Positions 46,615 through 55,938 of a DNA stretch of 64,000 nt are shown in pieces. Below the pieces are notes generated by a model, which searched no databases, was not told where the DNA came from, and saw only the letters and a program-made list of their open reading frames with translations. The first letter of the stretch is position 1, and each line of letters begins with the position of its first letter. The position numbers and the translations under genes were made by a program. This DNA is from Microvirga vignae (lineage in GTDB: Bacteria > Pseudomonadota > Alphaproteobacteria > Rhizobiales > Beijerinckiaceae): positions 1-64,000 of the forward strand of contig NZ_LCYG01000003.1 of the NCBI RefSeq assembly GCF_001017175.1, written 5' to 3'.

Positions 46615-46638
46615 GGCTCGGATCATTCCGGGCCTTTT
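46615..46638 (+). terminator. Terminator of the small secreted protein gene
   Basis: GGCTCGGA (46615-46622), TCAT loop, TCCGGGCC (46627-46634) with one G-T pair, then TTTT. It lies 25 bp after the stop codon and ends just before the 3' end of the convergent ammonia-lyase gene. Confidence 0.7.
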
Positions 46639-46639
46639 C

Positions 46640-48271
46640 CTATTCCAATGCTCCAACCGCACTCTCGACCGCCTCCACAACGGCGCCGGAACGCACGAGG
46701 TCGAGCGCCTGGCGCATCTCGGTCGCGTACCAGCGGTCGCCATCCAATGCCGGTGGAATGACAGCGCGGATCGCCTCCATCGCAGCGCGTGAGCCCGCGC
46801 CGAGAGGATAATCCTCGGCGAGCGGTTCCACGAGCGTGAGGGCTTGCGCGGCCATCAGCAACTCGCCGGCCACGATCTGCTCCACGTTCTCCACGATGAT
46901 GCGCGCTTTCCGTCCGCACCAGGTGGAGTTGGAGATGTGGTCCTCCGCGTTGGACTTGCCGGGGATGGAATCCACTGAGCCGGGCGTGGCAAGACCGCGG
47001 TTTTCCATCACCAGTGCCGACATGGAGCACTGCACGGTAGCAAAGCCCGTGTTCAGTCCGCGCTTGCCGGCAAGCAGATTGCGCGGCAGGCCGTAGGACA
47101 TGGTGGGATCGATGAGGCGCGCGAGGCGGCGCTCGGAAATCGCCCCGAGATCGGCCATGGCAATGCCAAGGAAATCCATGGCCTGCGCCATGTACTGCCC
47201 ATGGAAGTGACCGCCGGAGATCGACACATAGCCGCCCTGGCCATCATCGAAGATGAGCGGATTGTCCGTGGCGGAGTTCATTTCCGTGCCGACGATGCGC
47301 TCCACATACTCTACCGCCTCGACGGCCGGCCCGTGAACCTGCGGCGTGCAGCGGAGTGAATAGACGTCCTGCACACGGGGGGCAGCGGGCGTTCCGGGCT
47401 GGCGCGGCTCGTCGGGGAAGACGATGTCGCGCGCACCTTGCGAGCAGCGCTTGGAGCCTTCGAGAATGCGCAGCAGATTGCGTGCCACGCGCGCCTGGCC
47501 CGGGTGCGGACGCGCCTTGTGCACACGCGGATCGAAGGCCGCAAGCTCGCCACGCATGGCTTCGAGCGACAGGCACATGGCAACATCCGCATGCTTCAGG
47601 ATACGGCGCGCATCGCTGGTGGCGAGAGAGGCGAGTGCAAGCGATGTCGTGGAGCCGTTGATGAGTGCGGACGCATCCTTCGCGCCAAGCTCGAAATCGG
47701 GCTCGAAGCCTGCCGCACGGATCGCTTCGCGCGCAGGCATCACGCGGCCTTGATAGACCATGTGAGCCTCTTCGAAGCCGCAGACCGCGCCCGCCATGTG
47801 AGCGAGCGGCGCGAGATCGCCGGAAGCGCCGACCGAACCCTTTTGCGGGATGATCGGGTGCAAGCCAGCGTTGAGGAAAGCGAGCAGCCGCTCGACCAGC
47901 TCGACTCGCGGGCCGGAATAGTTCGACGCAAAGGCATTGGCGCGCAACAGCATCATGGCGCGCGTCACGTCTTCCGCGAAAGGTTCGCCGAGGCCGGTGG
48001 CGTGGGCATAGACCGTCTTCTGCTGATAGGCTGCCATGTCGGCGATCAGAACGCGCTGATCCTTGAACAGGCCGACGCCGGTGTTGAAGGCATACATGAG
48101 CGGTGCGTCGTCATGCATCCAGGTGCGGTCGATATAGGCCCTCGTCGCCGCAATCCGCTCCCGCGCCTCGGGCGCCAGTTCCGCTTGCGCAAAGCGCCCT
48201 TGGGCATCGGGTCGTGCCACGCGCACCACATCCTGAATCTGAAGCGTCGCTCCATCGAGCTTGACCGTCAT
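46640..48271 (-). CDS. HAL/PAL-family aromatic amino acid (histidine-type) ammonia-lyase
   Basis: A 543-residue lyase of the MIO family. The self-forming 4-methylidene-imidazole-5-one prosthetic group comes from Ala149-Ser150-Gly151 in KGSVGASGDLAPLAHMAG. Further family features are Tyr in the inner loop AFNTGVGLFKDQ, NGSTTSLALASL and the QDVYSLRCTPQVHG segment of histidine ammonia-lyases. It releases ammonia from histidine (to urocanate) or a related amino acid. The selectivity loop residues cannot be read safely by eye. No other histidine-utilisation gene lies nearby, so a role other than hutH is possible. Confidence 0.9.
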   Translation of the reverse strand: MTVKLDGATLQIQDVVRVARPDAQGRFAQAELAPEARERIAATRAYIDRTWMHDDAPLMYAFNTGVGLFKDQRVLIADMAAYQQKTVYAHATGLGEPFAEDVTRAMMLLRANAFASNYSGPRVELVERLLAFLNAGLHPIIPQKGSVGASGDLAPLAHMAGAVCGFEEAHMVYQGRVMPAREAIRAAGFEPDFELGAKDASALINGSTTSLALASLATSDARRILKHADVAMCLSLEAMRGELAAFDPRVHKARPHPGQARVARNLLRILEGSKRCSQGARDIVFPDEPRQPGTPAAPRVQDVYSLRCTPQVHGPAVEAVEYVERIVGTEMNSATDNPLIFDDGQGGYVSISGGHFHGQYMAQAMDFLGIAMADLGAISERRLARLIDPTMSYGLPRNLLAGKRGLNTGFATVQCSMSALVMENRGLATPGSVDSIPGKSNAEDHISNSTWCGRKARIIVENVEQIVAGELLMAAQALTLVEPLAEDYPLGAGSRAAMEAIRAVIPPALDGDRWYATEMRQALDLVRSGAVVEAVESAVGALE

Positions 48272-48330
48272 GGCTATCCCTCACGTTCTTCTTAAAGGGA
48301 TAATCGGGCAGCCTTAAACGCGCAACAGCC

Positions 48331-48610
48331 GCCCGGGAGGGCCAGGGTTGGGAGTGGTGTGACCGAGTGAGCGATTGAACGAGATCCCTCCCCGTCATCC
48401 CCGGACTTGCTCCGGGGATCCACGTCTTCCTGGCGCGACGGTTCCTCAAGACGGGGATGGCCGGCACAAGGCCGGCCATGACGAGGTCATGTTATTGCGC
48501 TTTCTGGATGTGGCGCCGCGCTCCGACTTTCCGACCCCACCCTTCTTCCCTCTGCCGCACGTCGGGAACTCCCGACTTGCGCAAGCCAAAGCGGATATCG
48601 GGAACACCCG
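48331..48610. repeat. Long dispersed intergenic repeat (copy 1)
   Basis: About 280 bp shared, with gaps, with 62331-62553. It contains a perfect dyad CCCCGGA/TCCGGGG (48399-48417), a perfect dyad ATGGCCGGC/GCCGGCCAT (48457-48479), and GTCGGG-AACT-CCCGAC (48561-48576). This type of GC-rich multi-hairpin repeat, with the phrase GATCCACGTCTTC, is frequent between genes in Rhizobiales. It fills the 370-bp space between the ammonia-lyase and ugpC-like genes; no ORF is convincing there. Confidence 0.75.
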
Positions 48611-48641
48611 GGATTCGTGGGAAGGGAAGAGCGCAGAACTC

Positions 48642-49721
<1,080 letters not shown>

Positions 49722-49820
49722 TGGTTCATTCCTTTTCACGTCAGCCGGCGCTTGAGAGAAGCATCAGGCTGGAAAATTCCGATATTCCCTTGATGCCCCT
49801 CCCGCCCAAGCAGGAAGGAC

Positions 49821-49841
49821 GACGCGCGAAGCTCGCGCGTC
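49821..49841 (-). other. Hairpin at the end of ugpE
   Basis: GACGCGCGA (49821-49829), AGC, TCGCGCGTC (49833-49841): a perfect 9-bp stem right at the ugpE stop codon in the ugpE-ugpC spacer, without a T-run. It may protect the upstream message or lower ugpC expression. Confidence 0.5.
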
Positions 49842-50685
49842 ACTTTTCCGTTTCGACGAGACCCTTCACGAAGAGCCGCTGCATAAAGATGACGACCAGC
49901 ACCGGCGGCACCATCGCGAGCACCGCCGTCGTCATGGCGATCTGCCACTCGGTGAGCGCGTCCGTGGTCGTGATCATCTTCTTGATGCCGATGACGATGG
50001 TCTGCATCGAGCTCTTGGTCGTGATCAGCAGCGGCCAGAGATACTGGTTCCAGCCGTAGATGAACTGGATCACGAAGAGCGCCGCGATCGTCGTCATGGA
50101 GAGGGGAAGGAGCGTGTCCTTGAAGAAGCGGAACGCGCCCGCGCCATCGATCTTGGAAGCTTCCAGAAGCTCGTCGGGAATCGTCATGAAGAACTGACGG
50201 AAGAGAAGAGTGCCGGTCGCGGATGCGATCAGCGGCAGGACGAGACCCGTATAGGTATCGAGCAGACCTAAGTCAGCGACGATCTTGTAGGTCGGATAGA
50301 TACGCACTTCGACAGGGAGCATCAGCGTGATGAAGATGACCCAGAAGGCCGTCTTGCGGAACGGGAACTTGAAATAGACCACCGCATAGGCCGACAGGAT
50401 CGAGATCAGGATCTTACCGAGTGCGATGCCCATCGCCATGATCATCGAGTTGATCATCATGCCCATTACGGGCTCGCGGGCTGCCTTGCCGCCATAGAAC
50501 AGCGTGCGGCTGTAGTTCTCTGCGGCCTGATCGCCCGGAATCAGCGGCATGTTGCCGTTGATGATGGTGGCGGCATCGAAGGTCGATGCCATGATGGCCA
50601 GATAGACCGGAAAGGCCACGACGATGACGCCGACGACGAGCGTCAGATAGGCCATGAAGTCTCTAAAGGGACGATTCTCGACCAT
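49840..50685 (-). CDS. ugpE: Glycerol-3-phosphate-type ABC importer permease (UgpE)
   Basis: A 281-residue MalG/UgpE-type permease with six TM segments, starting with TLVVGVIVVAFPVYLAIMAS. The EAA loop is DELLEASKIDGAGAFRFFKD, and FIYGWNQYLWPLLITT is the typical final-TM region of UgpE. The ATG at 50685 overlaps the ugpA stop by one base (TGATG), giving coupled translation. The same frame runs further upstream but only as antisense/overlap with ugpA. Confidence 0.94.
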   Translation of the reverse strand: MVENRPFRDFMAYLTLVVGVIVVAFPVYLAIMASTFDAATIINGNMPLIPGDQAAENYSRTLFYGGKAAREPVMGMMINSMIMAMGIALGKILISILSAYAVVYFKFPFRKTAFWVIFITLMLPVEVRIYPTYKIVADLGLLDTYTGLVLPLIASATGTLLFRQFFMTIPDELLEASKIDGAGAFRFFKDTLLPLSMTTIAALFVIQFIYGWNQYLWPLLITTKSSMQTIVIGIKKMITTTDALTEWQIAMTTAVLAMVPPVLVVIFMQRLFVKGLVETEK

Positions 50686-51566
50686 CAGTACTGCACCTTG
50701 CGTTCGACATAGCGGAACTGAATGGCGGTGAGCGCGATCACGATGACCATGAGGATCACCGATTGCGCGGCCGAGCCGCCGAGATCGCCGCCAAGGCGGC
50801 CATCCGCATAAACCTTGTAGACCAGGGTCGTGGTCTGACCGGCCGGGCCGCCGCCCGTCACGGCATCGATGATGCCGAACGTCTCGAAGAACACGTAGAC
50901 GACCGTGACGACGAGAAGGAAGAAGGTGGTCGGCGACAGAAGCGGGAAGATGATCGTCCAGAAGCGACGCAAGGGGCCTGCGCCATCGATGGCCCCCGCC
51001 TCGATCACGCTCTTCGGGATCGCCTGCAGGCCTGCGAGGAAGAACAGGAAGTTGTAGCTGATATGCTTCCAGGTGGCGGACAGGACCAGCAGGATCATGG
51101 CATGATTGCCGTTGAGCATCGGGTTCCAGTCGATGCCGACCGCGCGGATCGGGCGCGCCAGGGTGCCGAGCGTCGGGTGGAACATAAAGATCCACAACAC
51201 GCCTGCGATGGCGGGAGCCACGGCGTAGGGCCAGATCAGCAGCGTCTTGAAGGCATGTCCGCCACGCAGGCTCTTGTCGGCCTGGGTAGCGAGAAGAAGC
51301 GCAACGGAGAGCGAGAAGAACGCCACCAGGGTCGAGAAGATCGCGGTAGTGATCATGGCCCGGTAATATTCGGGCTGCTTGAACAGGTCGATATAGTTCT
51401 CAAAGCCGACGAATTCGGAAGCAAGGCCGAAGGCGTCTTCCCGCAGGAAGGACTGCCAGATGGCCTGAGAGGCCGGCCAGTAGAAGAAAATGACGGTGAT
51501 CGCCATCTGCGGAAGAATCAGCAGAAGCGGCAGCGTCCAACCTGAAAAATGAGCTCGTTTTTCCAT
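50685..51566 (-). CDS. ugpA: Glycerol-3-phosphate-type ABC importer permease (UgpA)
   Basis: A 293-residue MalF/UgpA-type permease. TM1 is [20 protein letters not shown]; the UgpA-like [19 protein letters not shown] stretch follows. The EAA loop is [20 protein letters not shown]. It forms a heterodimer with UgpE. The ATG at 51566 (MEKRAHFSG) gives the normal family N-terminus; starts at 51605-51608 are possible but no site has a strong ribosome binding sequence. Confidence 0.93.
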   Translation of the reverse strand: MEKRAHFSGWTLPLLLILPQMAITVIFFYWPASQAIWQSFLREDAFGLASEFVGFENYIDLFKQPEYYRAMITTAIFSTLVAFFSLSVALLLATQADKSLRGGHAFKTLLIWPYAVAPAIAGVLWIFMFHPTLGTLARPIRAVGIDWNPMLNGNHAMILLVLSATWKHISYNFLFFLAGLQAIPKSVIEAGAIDGAGPLRRFWTIIFPLLSPTTFFLLVVTVVYVFFETFGIIDAVTGGGPAGQTTTLVYKVYADGRLGGDLGGSAAQSVILMVIVIALTAIQFRYVERKVQY

Positions 51567-51635
51567 CGCGCTACGGTTGTCCGGTGATGGTGCAGATGAC
51601 GGCATCAACCGGTCTGCGAGGTTGCCTCATAAGAT

Positions 51636-51666
51636 CATCCCGGACAGCGTTCGGCTGCCCGGGATG
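51636..51666 (-). other. Intercistronic hairpin between ugpB and ugpA
   Basis: CATCCCGGACAG (51636-51647) pairs with CTGCCCGGGATG (51655-51666), 12 bp with one wobble, loop of 7. In the ugp transcript no T-run follows it. Such hairpins after binding-protein genes commonly stabilise the upstream message so that binding protein exceeds permease. Confidence 0.6.
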
Positions 51667-51688
51667 AAAAATCGTTCGTCAGTCAGGC

Positions 51689-52993
51689 TTAGCGAACGGT
51701 GCGCTCGAACTGACGCAGGATCTGGTTGCTGCGGGAAACCGCGGCGTCCAGAGCGTCCTTGGCAGGCTTCTGACCGGCGAGAGCCGCCTCGATCTCCTCG
51801 GAGATCACGTCGCGGATCTGAACCATGTTGCCGAAGCGCAGACCGCGGGAATTCTCGGTCGGCTCCTTGTTGGTCAGCTCCTTCAGAGGCGTCTCGAGGA
51901 CCGGGTTCTTCTCGTAGAAGCCCGAAGCCTTGGTCTTCTCATAAGCTGCCTTCGTGATCGGGAGATAGCCCGATTCCTGGTGCAGCTTCGCCTGACGGTC
52001 GGTGTCCGAAAGGAAGGCGAAGAACTTGGCGATGCCCTTGTACTCGTCGGCCGACTTGCCGCCCATGACCCACAGCGAAGCGCCGCCGATGATGGAGTTC
52101 TGCGGAGCGCCCTGGACGTCCGGATAGTACGGCATCGGCACCGAGGTGTAGTCGAACTTCGCGTTGGCCTTCACGTTGCCGTAGAAGCCCGAGGAGTTCA
52201 GGAAGATCGCGCATTCACCGGACGTGAAGCGGCCTTCGCTCTTCGAGTCGCGGCCCGAGTAGTCGTAGGTTTTGTCCTTCTGCAGATCGACGAGGTTCTG
52301 CAGGTGCTTCACGTGCGTCGGAGAGTTGAACTTCATCTCCGTGTCGAAACCGTCGAGGCCGTTGGCCTTGGTGGCCATCGGCAGGTTGTGCCAGGCCGAG
52401 AACTGCTCGATGTTGGCCCAGGTCGCCCAGGCGTTCGAGAAGCCGCAGGTTTCGTGGCCGGCAGCCTTGAGCTTCTTGGCGGCGGCGAACACGTCAGGCC
52501 AGGTCTTCGGGATCTCGTTGACGCCGGCCTTCTTCAGCTCGTCCTTGTTGATCCACATGACCATCGAGGAGGAGTTGAAGGGAAAGGAGAGCATCTCGCC
52601 CTTTGCCGTGGAGTAGTAGCCGGTGATCGCGGGCAGGTAAGCCTTGGGATCGAACTTCTCGCCGGCTTCGGCCATCAGCTGGTAGACCGGCTTCACTGCG
52701 CCCTTCGCGCCCATCATGGTCGCGGTGCCCACTTCGAAAACCTGCAGGATGTGCGGAGCGTTGCCTGCGCGGAACGCGGCGATGCCGGCGTTCAGGGTAT
52801 CGGCATAGGTGCCCTTATAGCTGACGACGACCTTGTAGTCTTTCTGCGCGTTGTTGAACTCGTCGGCTAGCTTGTTGATCACCTCGTTGTTGGCGCCCGT
52901 CATGGCGTGCCACCAGTGGATCTCCGTCTGAGCGAAGGCGGAAGTGCTCGTCGCGAGACCGAAGGCCAGGGCGCCGAGAAGGGACTTCTTCAT
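51689..52993 (-). CDS. ugpB: Glycerol-3-phosphate-type ABC periplasmic binding protein (UgpB)
   Basis: A 434-residue family 1 solute-binding protein close to E. coli UgpB. The signal peptide (MKKSLLGALAFGLATSTSAF-AQ) is followed by TEIHWWHAMTGANNEVINKL, the UgpB hallmark. Other UgpB-like parts are FPFNSSSMVMWINKDEL, CGFSNAWATWANIEQFSAWH and GGASLWVMGGKS. It binds sn-glycerol-3-phosphate or glycerophosphodiesters, a phosphorus source. First gene of the ugpBAEC operon. ATGs at 52993, 52996 and 53002 are possible; GGGAGAG lies at 53003-53009. A three-repeat Pho box stands 70 bp upstream. Confidence 0.94.
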   Translation of the reverse strand: MKKSLLGALAFGLATSTSAFAQTEIHWWHAMTGANNEVINKLADEFNNAQKDYKVVVSYKGTYADTLNAGIAAFRAGNAPHILQVFEVGTATMMGAKGAVKPVYQLMAEAGEKFDPKAYLPAITGYYSTAKGEMLSFPFNSSSMVMWINKDELKKAGVNEIPKTWPDVFAAAKKLKAAGHETCGFSNAWATWANIEQFSAWHNLPMATKANGLDGFDTEMKFNSPTHVKHLQNLVDLQKDKTYDYSGRDSKSEGRFTSGECAIFLNSSGFYGNVKANAKFDYTSVPMPYYPDVQGAPQNSIIGGASLWVMGGKSADEYKGIAKFFAFLSDTDRQAKLHQESGYLPITKAAYEKTKASGFYEKNPVLETPLKELTNKEPTENSRGLRFGNMVQIRDVISEEIEAALAGQKPAKDALDAAVSRSNQILRQFERTVR

Positions 52994-53062
52994 CATAATC
53001 ATCTCTCCCATATCATCCCTCAGGGATGTTATTGTCGTTCACCATCCCCGCGCGAAAGCTGG

Positions 53063-53091
53063 ATGACGTTTTAATGACACATCCATGACAA
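53063..53091 (-). promoter_or_regulatory. Pho box (three direct repeats) upstream of ugpB
   Basis: Read on the minus strand: TTGTCAT (53091-53085), GGAT, GTGTCAT (53080-53074), TAAA, ACGTCAT (53069-53063). These are 7-bp repeats with an exact 11-bp period, matching the PhoB-binding consensus CTGTCAT-N4-CTGTCAT with an additional third repeat. The site lies 70 bp ahead of ugpB, which is PhoB-controlled in other proteobacteria. It predicts induction on phosphate starvation. Confidence 0.85.
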
Positions 53092-53203
53092 TCATAGCCG
53101 GCTTCAAAATGGAAGCCCTTTTCATTGAAAAGACTTAACAACTGGGGATGGGAACAGGCCGGAAGTGCTCGTCGTTGACGGAGTATCCAAAGGTAAGAAG
53201 CCC

Positions 53204-53950
53204 ATGCCCCAGATGATTACAGCCCTTTTTAAGGACCCCGCTCAGGCCCGTCAGGCGCTTCAGGCGCTCTTGGAAATGGGAATCGCCCAGCACCGGATCG
53301 TCGCGGTGGGCACCGAGGACGCCCGCGAGATTTCCTCGATCTCCGGCTTTCGAACCCTGTCTGCCCGCGACAACTCCCTGGAAGCCCTCCACGACCTGAA
53401 CCTGCCGGGAGAAGACCTGCGCGTGTTCGAGAAAGGTTTGCGCAACGGCTGCACGATGATCGCCGCCCAGGTCGACCGCAATGACATGGAAGAAGCTGCA
53501 CGGGTGCTGGAGATGTTCGATCCCGTGGATCTCGACAGCAGCAGCCGGGAATGGCTGAAGGCTGGAGAAGAAAAAGCCGGAGAAGAAAAAGCTGGAGAAG
53601 AACTTGGCGCCGGCCCGGGCGCACCTCTGGCCGCGGGCATCGCCGGCGGCGCTCAAGCCGGCCGGACCAATACAGGCTTGCTTCCCGGTATGGGCCTGAT
53701 GGCGGAAGGCACGGATGATCTGGGTAGCGCCGATCTGCGCACGGACGAGACCGGCCAACCGAATGCGGGCGCACAGACCACGGCGGGAACGGGCGCACGC
53801 CGCAGCGACGAACGGGCGGACCGGGAGGGTGTGAACGAACTCGCCGTCGCCTCCCAACCCTCCCCGGATCAGCCCGGCCTGATGCAGCGGCACATGAACC
53901 GCGGCGGCCGGATCTGGGCCTATCGCACCTTCGACGAGGGCACGGTTTAG
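53204..53950 (+). CDS. Stress-type protein with KAGEE repeat and low-complexity tail
   Basis: A 248-residue protein. Residues 1-105 look like the YflT/general-stress-17M-like alpha/beta domain (MITALFKDPAQARQALQALL at the start, then AAQVDRNDMEEAARVLEMF). At about residues 119-133 a pentapeptide occurs three times (KAGEE KAGEE KAGEE), encoded by an imperfect 15-bp tandem repeat. The rest is Gly/Ala/Thr/Asp-rich and probably disordered, ending in GRIWAYRTFDEGTV. The ATG at 53204 is chosen because the domain starts there. The function is unknown. Its TAG stop belongs to a repeat element. Confidence 0.75.
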   Translation: MPQMITALFKDPAQARQALQALLEMGIAQHRIVAVGTEDAREISSISGFRTLSARDNSLEALHDLNLPGEDLRVFEKGLRNGCTMIAAQVDRNDMEEAARVLEMFDPVDLDSSSREWLKAGEEKAGEEKAGEELGAGPGAPLAAGIAGGAQAGRTNTGLLPGMGLMAEGTDDLGSADLRTDETGQPNAGAQTTAGTGARRSDERADREGVNELAVASQPSPDQPGLMQRHMNRGGRIWAYRTFDEGTV

Positions 53951-54057
53951 CGCATCGTGCGGACCCAAAGGGCCGCGCCAAATGATGCGCCGCTTGGAAA
54001 AGGGAGCATCGGATCGAATTCGAAAAGTGGATTCCGCTTTTCTCGTCCGAGGCTCTA
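53948..54057. repeat. Two-module palindromic intergenic element (copy F), inverted, stop codons at both ends
   Basis: Module order is reversed relative to copies A, D and E: TAGCGCATCGTGCGGACCCA to ATGATGCGCC first, then GAGCATCGGATCGAATTCGA to GTCCGAGGCTCTA. The left TAG (53948-53950) ends the stress-type gene; the right CTA (54055-54057) is the TAG stop of the convergent FAD oxidoreductase gene. Confidence 0.9.
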
Positions 54058-55263
54058 GATCACGTTGCGCTCTATCAGCGGACGGTTCGCCAGGACGCGC
54101 TCGTAGCCGAGCTCGGAGAGATCGAGCGTGCGGTACCCACCATGGACGATCAGTTCGGAGAGGCCGCGTCCGACGGCCGGCGCCTGCTGCAGGCCGTGGC
54201 CCGAGAAACCGTTGCAGAGATAGAAGTTCTCGATTTCGTTCGTCGTGCCGATGATCGCATTGTGATCGAGCAGGCTCATGTCGTAGGGACCGGACCAGGC
54301 GCGACCGGGCTTGATGGCCTCGAAGGCGGGAATGCGGTGCGCGAGCGAAGGCCAGATGAATTCCTCGAAGAAGGAGAAGTCGATCTCCTGGCTTGCGGGA
54401 TCCTCGTCGGACCAGTCGGGATCCACATCCGCTTCCGGCGACGCGCCGCAGATGAAGTGGCCCTCGCCTTCCGGGCGCACGTAAGCACCGGAGGTGTCGA
54501 TGAGTAGCGGCAGGTTCTCCACCGGCTCCTTGCACGAGAAGGTGAACACGTAGCGGCGCTTCGCCTGTACCGGAATCGTGATGCCGGCCATCGCGGCAAG
54601 CGCAGCACCACCTGAGCCCGCGCAGTTGATGAGCGTGCCGCAGGCGATGCGCGTGCCGTCCCGCAAGCGCACGGCGACGACGCGGTTACCCTCGCGCTCC
54701 ACTTCCGCGACTTCGCCCTTCACGTATTCAGCGCCGAGCGAACGAGCCTTCTTGCGGAAAGCCTGCAGGAGGCCCCAGCCGTCGAACCAGCCCTCGCCCG
54801 AGCGGCCCCAGGTGCCGGCAGCGAGGTCTTCCACGTTGAGCCAGGGGAAACGCTGCTTCAACTCGTCCGGCTTCAGGAAGAGAATATCCGCGCCTTCCGC
54901 AGCCTGCAGCGCCTGGTTCTCGCGGAGGATCTGCTCGCCTGCTCCGGACGCACAATAGAGATAGCCACCTTCCTTCAGACCGATCTCCGGCTTGTCGCCG
55001 TCGACGGTGAGGTAATCGGCGATGTTGCGCAGGAAGTGGATTCCATAAAGTGAGATGCGGATGTTCACCGCGCTCGAATATTGCTGGCGGATCGAAGCCG
55101 CCGACAAAGCGGAAGCCGACAGCTGATAGGTCGGATCCTTTTCGATGACGATGACGCGCCCCTTGAAACCGGAATCGGCCAGAAGATGGTAAGCGGTGGA
55201 GGAGCCCATGACGGCGCCACCCACGATCACGATATCGGCAATGCTTGAGGCAGAAGTGGTCAT
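54055..55263 (-). CDS. FAD-dependent amino acid/amine oxidoreductase (DAO family)
   Basis: A 402-residue flavoprotein of the DAO/sarcosine-oxidase-beta superfamily. The FAD Rossmann loop is DIVIVGGAVMGSSTAYHLLA; other family parts are SASALSAASIRQQYS, NCAGSGGAALAAMAG, YVRPEGEGHFICGASPEAD and the C-terminal FAD contact NGFSGHGLQQAPAVGRGLSE. It oxidises a secondary or primary amine of an amino-acid-like substrate. It overlaps the Lrp gene by 4 bp (ATGA) and faces a saccharopine-dehydrogenase/aminoadipate-semialdehyde dehydrogenase cluster, so a lysine-derived substrate such as pipecolate is a fair guess. The longer upstream frame is rejected. Confidence 0.88.
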   Translation of the reverse strand: MTTSASSIADIVIVGGAVMGSSTAYHLLADSGFKGRVIVIEKDPTYQLSASALSAASIRQQYSSAVNIRISLYGIHFLRNIADYLTVDGDKPEIGLKEGGYLYCASGAGEQILRENQALQAAEGADILFLKPDELKQRFPWLNVEDLAAGTWGRSGEGWFDGWGLLQAFRKKARSLGAEYVKGEVAEVEREGNRVVAVRLRDGTRIACGTLINCAGSGGAALAAMAGITIPVQAKRRYVFTFSCKEPVENLPLLIDTSGAYVRPEGEGHFICGASPEADVDPDWSDEDPASQEIDFSFFEEFIWPSLAHRIPAFEAIKPGRAWSGPYDMSLLDHNAIIGTTNEIENFYLCNGFSGHGLQQAPAVGRGLSELIVHGGYRTLDLSELGYERVLANRPLIERNVI

Positions 55264-55688
55264 CGTTCGAATTTCGTTGAGAGGATGATGGAGGATTGCG
55301 TGCGCTCCACCCCTTCCAATGCGCCGATCTTGTCGATGGCGGCATCGAGGGTGGGAACGTCTTCCGCCTCTACCACTGCCAGAAGATCGAAGACACCGGC
55401 AACGGAATGAAGCGCACGCAATTCTGGCATGCGCTGCAGCGCCGTGGCAACAGCGGCGGACGCTTTCGGCGCGACGACGATGGTGACATGCGCCCGCACC
55501 ACGCGCCGGCTGATCTCTTCCGCGAGTCTCAATGTATAGCCGACGATCACTCCGCGCCGCTCCAGGCTCTCCACCCGCGCCTGCACGGTCGTGCGGGACA
55601 GCTTGAGGCGGCGGGCGGCTTCCGCATGGCCGATGCGGGCATTCTCCCTCAAGAGGGCGATCAGGGCACGATCCGTGGCGTCGAGCAT
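55260..55688 (-). CDS. Lrp/AsnC-family transcriptional regulator
   Basis: A 142-residue feast/famine regulator. The N-terminal helix-turn-helix is LDATDRALIALLRENARIGH and AEAARRLKLSRTTVQARVE (2-45). The RAM ligand-binding domain follows (VRAHVTIVVAPKASAAVATA, VAGVFDLLAVVEAEDVPTLD). It is translationally coupled to the FAD oxidoreductase and divergent from the catabolic genes at 55939, so an amino acid (lysine or aminoadipate) is the likely effector. ATG at 55688 gives the usual family start; an ATG at 55763 would add 25 residues. Confidence 0.9.
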   Translation of the reverse strand: MLDATDRALIALLRENARIGHAEAARRLKLSRTTVQARVESLERRGVIVGYTLRLAEEISRRVVRAHVTIVVAPKASAAVATALQRMPELRALHSVAGVFDLLAVVEAEDVPTLDAAIDKIGALEGVERTQSSIILSTKFER

Positions 55689-55792
55689 CACTTTGACCAG
55701 TTTTAACGGCAATATGCCGATAACTACTCGGCTTTCCGTCGGCTTGTCTATGGCGCTTTGCATGGCTTTGCCGTTCTCTCCCCTGATCACCG

Positions 55793-55926
55793 GCGCATCG
55801 TGCGGACCCGAAGGGCCACGGCAGTGAAAAGTGGACCCGGTTTTCCGCCTCAAACGATGCGCCTCTCGGAAGAATGAACATCGGATCGGACCCAAAAGTG
55901 GAATCCACTTTTGGGTCCGATGCTCC
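55793..55926. repeat. Two-module palindromic element in a divergent promoter region (copy G)
   Basis: Module 2 comes first (GCGCATCGTGCGGACCCGAA to AACGATGCGCC, 55793-55863). Module 1 follows (GAACATCGGATCGGACCCAA to GGGTCCGATGCTCC, 55876-55926), with a perfect long dyad around AAAGTGGAATCCACTTT. Unlike the other copies it sits between divergent genes and ends 12 bp before the start codon of the saccharopine-dehydrogenase-like gene, overlapping the beginning of that gene's ribosome binding site. Confidence 0.85.
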
Positions 55927-55938
55927 AGGGAGGTTTGA

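Noticed and set aside
53135-54535. 466-codon minus-strand frame across the stress-type gene and oxidoreductase
   Set aside because: It crosses a repeat element and is antisense to one gene and out of frame with the other; Cys/Arg/Ser-rich translation with no family match.
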